This document shows positions 23,362-24,676 of a DNA stretch of 24,676 bases, in pieces. The translations under genes and the position numbers were made by a program. Position 1 is the first letter of the stretch. Each line of letters begins with the position of its first letter. Below the pieces are notes generated by a model. The model did not search any database and was not told where the DNA came from. It saw only the letters and a list, made by a program, of their open reading frames with translations. Where the stretch lies: IMG/VR virus record IMGVR_UViG_3300027793_000273, positions 1 to 24,676 of that record; one strand, 5' to 3'. This DNA is from a virus.

Positions 23362-23517
23362 ATGTTTAACGCTCTTCTGTTTGCTCTGTTCGGTGGCATT
23401 ACAGTTTCTTGTTTGATACTAATGCTACTCTTCGGTCTGTGGCCCTTAGGTTATGTAGCTGTTTTCTCAGCTATTGTTATTGGTTGTATCTACTTTATTC
23501 ATGAGGAGGAACTCTGA
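23362..23517 (+). CDS. Small membrane protein with two hydrophobic segments
   Basis: From the ATG at 23362 (TGGAG 6 nt upstream) this is a 51-aa protein that is almost all hydrophobic: FNALLFALFGGITVSCLILMLLFGLW, a short turn with Pro, then YVAVFSAIVIGCIYF and an acidic end HEEEL. Two membrane helices with a tight turn are likely. A longer frame back to 23185 exists, but its sequence matches the GC-rich patch and lacks a ribosome site at its start. The stop overlaps the next start (TGATG). It would act in the inner membrane; small hydrophobic early phage proteins often target host functions, but the role is unknown. Confidence 0.55.
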   Translation: MFNALLFALFGGITVSCLILMLLFGLWPLGYVAVFSAIVIGCIYFIHEEEL

Positions 23518-23627
23518 TGTACTACATCTATTCAAAACGCTCTGGTCGTTTATTGTTTAAAACAACTAACAAAGAAGATCTTAGCCAATTCTTACCATCA
23601 CTAGTAGATGTACACTACTCACATTGA
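23517..23627 (+). CDS. 36-aa early ORF
   Basis: This short frame runs MYYIYSKRSGRLLFKTTNKE and on to a TGA at 23625. It has one of the best ribosome sites of the window (AGGAGG, 7 nt) and overlaps the upstream stop by one base. It is basic with aromatic residues and shows no known motif. Its strong initiation signal is the main reason to believe it. Confidence 0.55.
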   Translation: MYYIYSKRSGRLLFKTTNKEDLSQFLPSLVDVHYSH

Positions 23628-23637
23628 TGTGTGCTTG

Positions 23638-23660
23638 TAGGATATTCAATGAGTATCCTA
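23638..23660 (+). other. Stem-loop TAGGATA / TATCCTA
   Basis: Perfect 7-bp arms (23638-23644 and 23654-23660) with a 9-nt loop between two early genes. No T-run follows, so it is not an intrinsic terminator; it may be an RNA processing site or operator. A small GGAC/GTCC hairpin (23664-23676) follows at once. Confidence 0.45.
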
Positions 23661-23705
23661 TGAGGACATTTCGTCCATACAACTTGCCATTTCAAGGAGA
23701 AAATC

Positions 23706-23999
23706 ATGGCTGTAATCAAGACTGTTCCTGCTCAATACGCAACTAAAGGTGATACCACCACTGCAACATACACACAAGCAACATCTGTATTGATGGCTCT
23801 GTATATTGACAGTGAAAACAAGTACATTTATGCTGTTGATGATAAGCAAGTCATCCGTAAGATGTCTATCACTCGTGACGTTGAGTACGCACGTAAGCAA
23901 TTCCGTATTGCTAAGAAGCTTACAGGTAAAGCTGTTCGCTTTGGAGTTACCAGTGGATGGAACTCTGATGTATGGTTCAACGAAATCATTGAAGCTTAA
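23706..23999 (+). CDS. Early protein of unknown function (97 aa)
   Basis: This is a 97-aa protein with an AAGGAG ribosome site (6 nt). The N-terminus is Thr/Ala-rich (KGDTTTATYTQATSVLMALYI); the middle alternates strands and turns (YIDSENKYIYAVDDKQVIRKMSI); then comes a helix with DVEYARKQFRIAKKLTGKAV and a final strand-rich FGVTSGWNSDVWFNEIIEA. It has a folded, soluble look with mixed charge, and no motif is recognised. It is the first of three similar-sized plus-strand genes with good ribosome sites and short gaps, so they form an operon. By layout these are probably early genes acting on the host; no function is claimed. Confidence 0.65.
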   Translation: MAVIKTVPAQYATKGDTTTATYTQATSVLMALYIDSENKYIYAVDDKQVIRKMSITRDVEYARKQFRIAKKLTGKAVRFGVTSGWNSDVWFNEIIEA

Positions 24000-24021
24000 T
24001 CATTAACCAAAAGGACCTACC

Positions 24022-24267
24022 ATGAAATACCTTTTACTCACACCACTCATCCCATCTATGTTCGGAATGAACACATACGATGAAATCACAGAGTCACTGG
24101 AGGAATTTGGCTGTGGTACACTACAGTCAGTAGATCCACTGGGTAACGTTGTCTACTTTGCTACCGCAAAAACAACCGAAGCTATGACAAACATGACAGA
24201 ACAGGTAGAATTACCCGGTATTATCATAGAATATACCGCAGTATACGACCAAGCCATAATCCTTTAA
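24022..24267 (+). CDS. Early protein of unknown function (81 aa)
   Basis: This is an 81-aa acidic protein with AAGGA 7 nt before the ATG. The start MKYLLLTPLIPSMFGMNTYDEI is moderately hydrophobic but has no clear signal-peptide cleavage site. The rest, LEEFGCGTLQSVDPLGNVVYFATAKTTEAMTNM then PGIIIEYTAVYDQAIIL, suggests a small alpha/beta fold with two or three strands. It lies 22 bp after the 97-aa gene and 18 bp before the next. No family is recognised. It could be a host-takeover protein of the kind phages carry in early operons, but only position supports that. Confidence 0.6.
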   Translation: MKYLLLTPLIPSMFGMNTYDEITESLEEFGCGTLQSVDPLGNVVYFATAKTTEAMTNMTEQVELPGIIIEYTAVYDQAIIL

Positions 24268-24285
24268 CACAAAAGAGGTAAGAAC

Positions 24286-24510
24286 ATGCAACTAACTAAG
24301 CACCGTGATACATTTACACTGAATATGTCCTCAGAAGACCTAGTATTCTTAGTAAATAACCTGGGTAGTGACCCGGTATCAGTAGAACAACAAGAGAAAG
24401 TAACAAAGACACTCAAAGAACTTACTAAGTTTAAGGAGTTTGCTATATCTTTTGACCAATACATGCAGGAACAAGAGGCTATTGCAGAGAAATATACTGC
24501 AAATACATAG
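24286..24510 (+). CDS. Early protein of unknown function (74 aa)
   Basis: This is a 74-aa, mainly helical, acidic protein with GAGG about 8 nt before the ATG. DTFTLNMSSEDLVFLVNNLG (8-27) is followed by QQEKVTKTLKELTKFKEFAIS and a C-terminal helix DQYMQEQEAIAEKYTANT. The start resembles small proteins that open with a strand and then a helix, but no family is recognised. It is third in the plus-strand run of small genes. The next 160 bp have no convincing gene but a long inverted repeat. Confidence 0.6.
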   Translation: MQLTKHRDTFTLNMSSEDLVFLVNNLGSDPVSVEQQEKVTKTLKELTKFKEFAISFDQYMQEQEAIAEKYTANT

Positions 24511-24537
24511 TTTCACAGTAAATTCTACTGAGAAATA

Positions 24538-24613
24538 CCACAAGAACTATACCAAAAGACACCCTGTTGCGAGATGAGCAGGAAATTGTTTATGGTGAAG
24601 ACGGTTCTTGTGG
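24538..24613 (+). ncRNA. Possible structured RNA or leader
   Basis: CCACAAGAAC (24538-24547) pairs perfectly with GTTCTTGTGG (24604-24613), 10 bp. Inside, CCTGTT can pair with AGCAGG with one G-U pair around an 8-nt loop. This could be a leader of the next gene or a small RNA. No T-run follows. I found no tRNA-like arms. Confidence 0.35.
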
Positions 24614-24676
24614 GTGTATGAAAAGTTAAAGGTACCCAAACTACATTCCCAATAGAACAATTCCCAAATACCATGA

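Noticed and set aside
23163-23399. 78-codon minus-strand frame, Arg/Pro-rich, as a possible small terminase
   Set aside because: Weak ribosome site, disordered composition explained by the GC-rich patch, and overlap with the plus-strand membrane protein. No helix-turn-helix is visible. Kept only as part of the GC-island finding.
23664-23676. GGAC/GTCC hairpin as terminator
   Set aside because: Only a 4-bp stem and no following T-run.
1-24676. CRISPR arrays, insertion sequences, integrase or attachment sites, tRNA genes
   Set aside because: Reading both strands I found no spaced identical repeats outside coding repeats, no transposase or integrase motifs and no tRNA-like T-arm with matching acceptor stem. 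A tRNA or repeat search program would settle this.

Overview
The window holds the late (structural and lysis) half of a tailed dsDNA phage with, most probably, a short tail (podovirus type). I see an SU10-like major capsid protein, scaffold, long portal, large terminase, a head-to-tail adaptor, a beta-propeller-type nozzle protein and Ala/Gly-rich ejection proteins, but no sheath, tube or long tape measure. A two-component Rz/Rz1 spanin, with Rz1 carrying a lipobox, points to a Gram-negative host. PhoH and a 2-oxoglutarate/Fe(II) oxygenase are common in aquatic phages, and the sequence is AT-rich overall, so a marine or freshwater phage or metagenomic contig is likely. The host cannot be named from the sequence.

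Layout. All genes from 22981 down to 1 lie on the minus strand and read leftward, mostly with ATGA-type overlaps or short gaps. In transcription order they are: large terminase, a 45-aa ORF, portal, two small helical proteins, scaffold, major capsid, a strong Rho-independent terminator, two small head/neck proteins, adaptor, and a 1346-aa fibre (Stf-like repeats, three collagen-like blocks, C-terminal self-cleaving S74 chaperone). Then come a 2OG-Fe(II) oxygenase, the lysis cassette (class II-type holin, GH24 endolysin with a SAR-like N-terminus, Rz with Rz1 nested inside it), a 90-aa conserved protein, PhoH, nozzle, a 715-aa appendage protein built from two kinds of triplicated domain, three small fibre-type ORFs, a cupin, a GNAT-like protein, two ejection-type proteins and the start of a virion lytic transglycosylase cut by the left edge.

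Right of 22981 lies a divergent control region of about 380 bp with overlapping inverted repeats and a GC-rich patch. It is followed by at least five small plus-strand genes of unknown function, probably early genes.

The genes form one programme: package DNA (terminase, portal), build the head (scaffold, capsid), close it and add the tail (adaptor, nozzle, fibres), load ejection proteins, and lyse the cell. The most interesting arrangement is a prolyl-hydroxylase-fold oxygenase translationally coupled to a collagen-like fibre. The region before the early genes and the small-ORF receptor-binding cluster also deserve attention. No small terminase, RNA polymerase, DNA polymerase, integrase, tRNA or CRISPR array was recognised.
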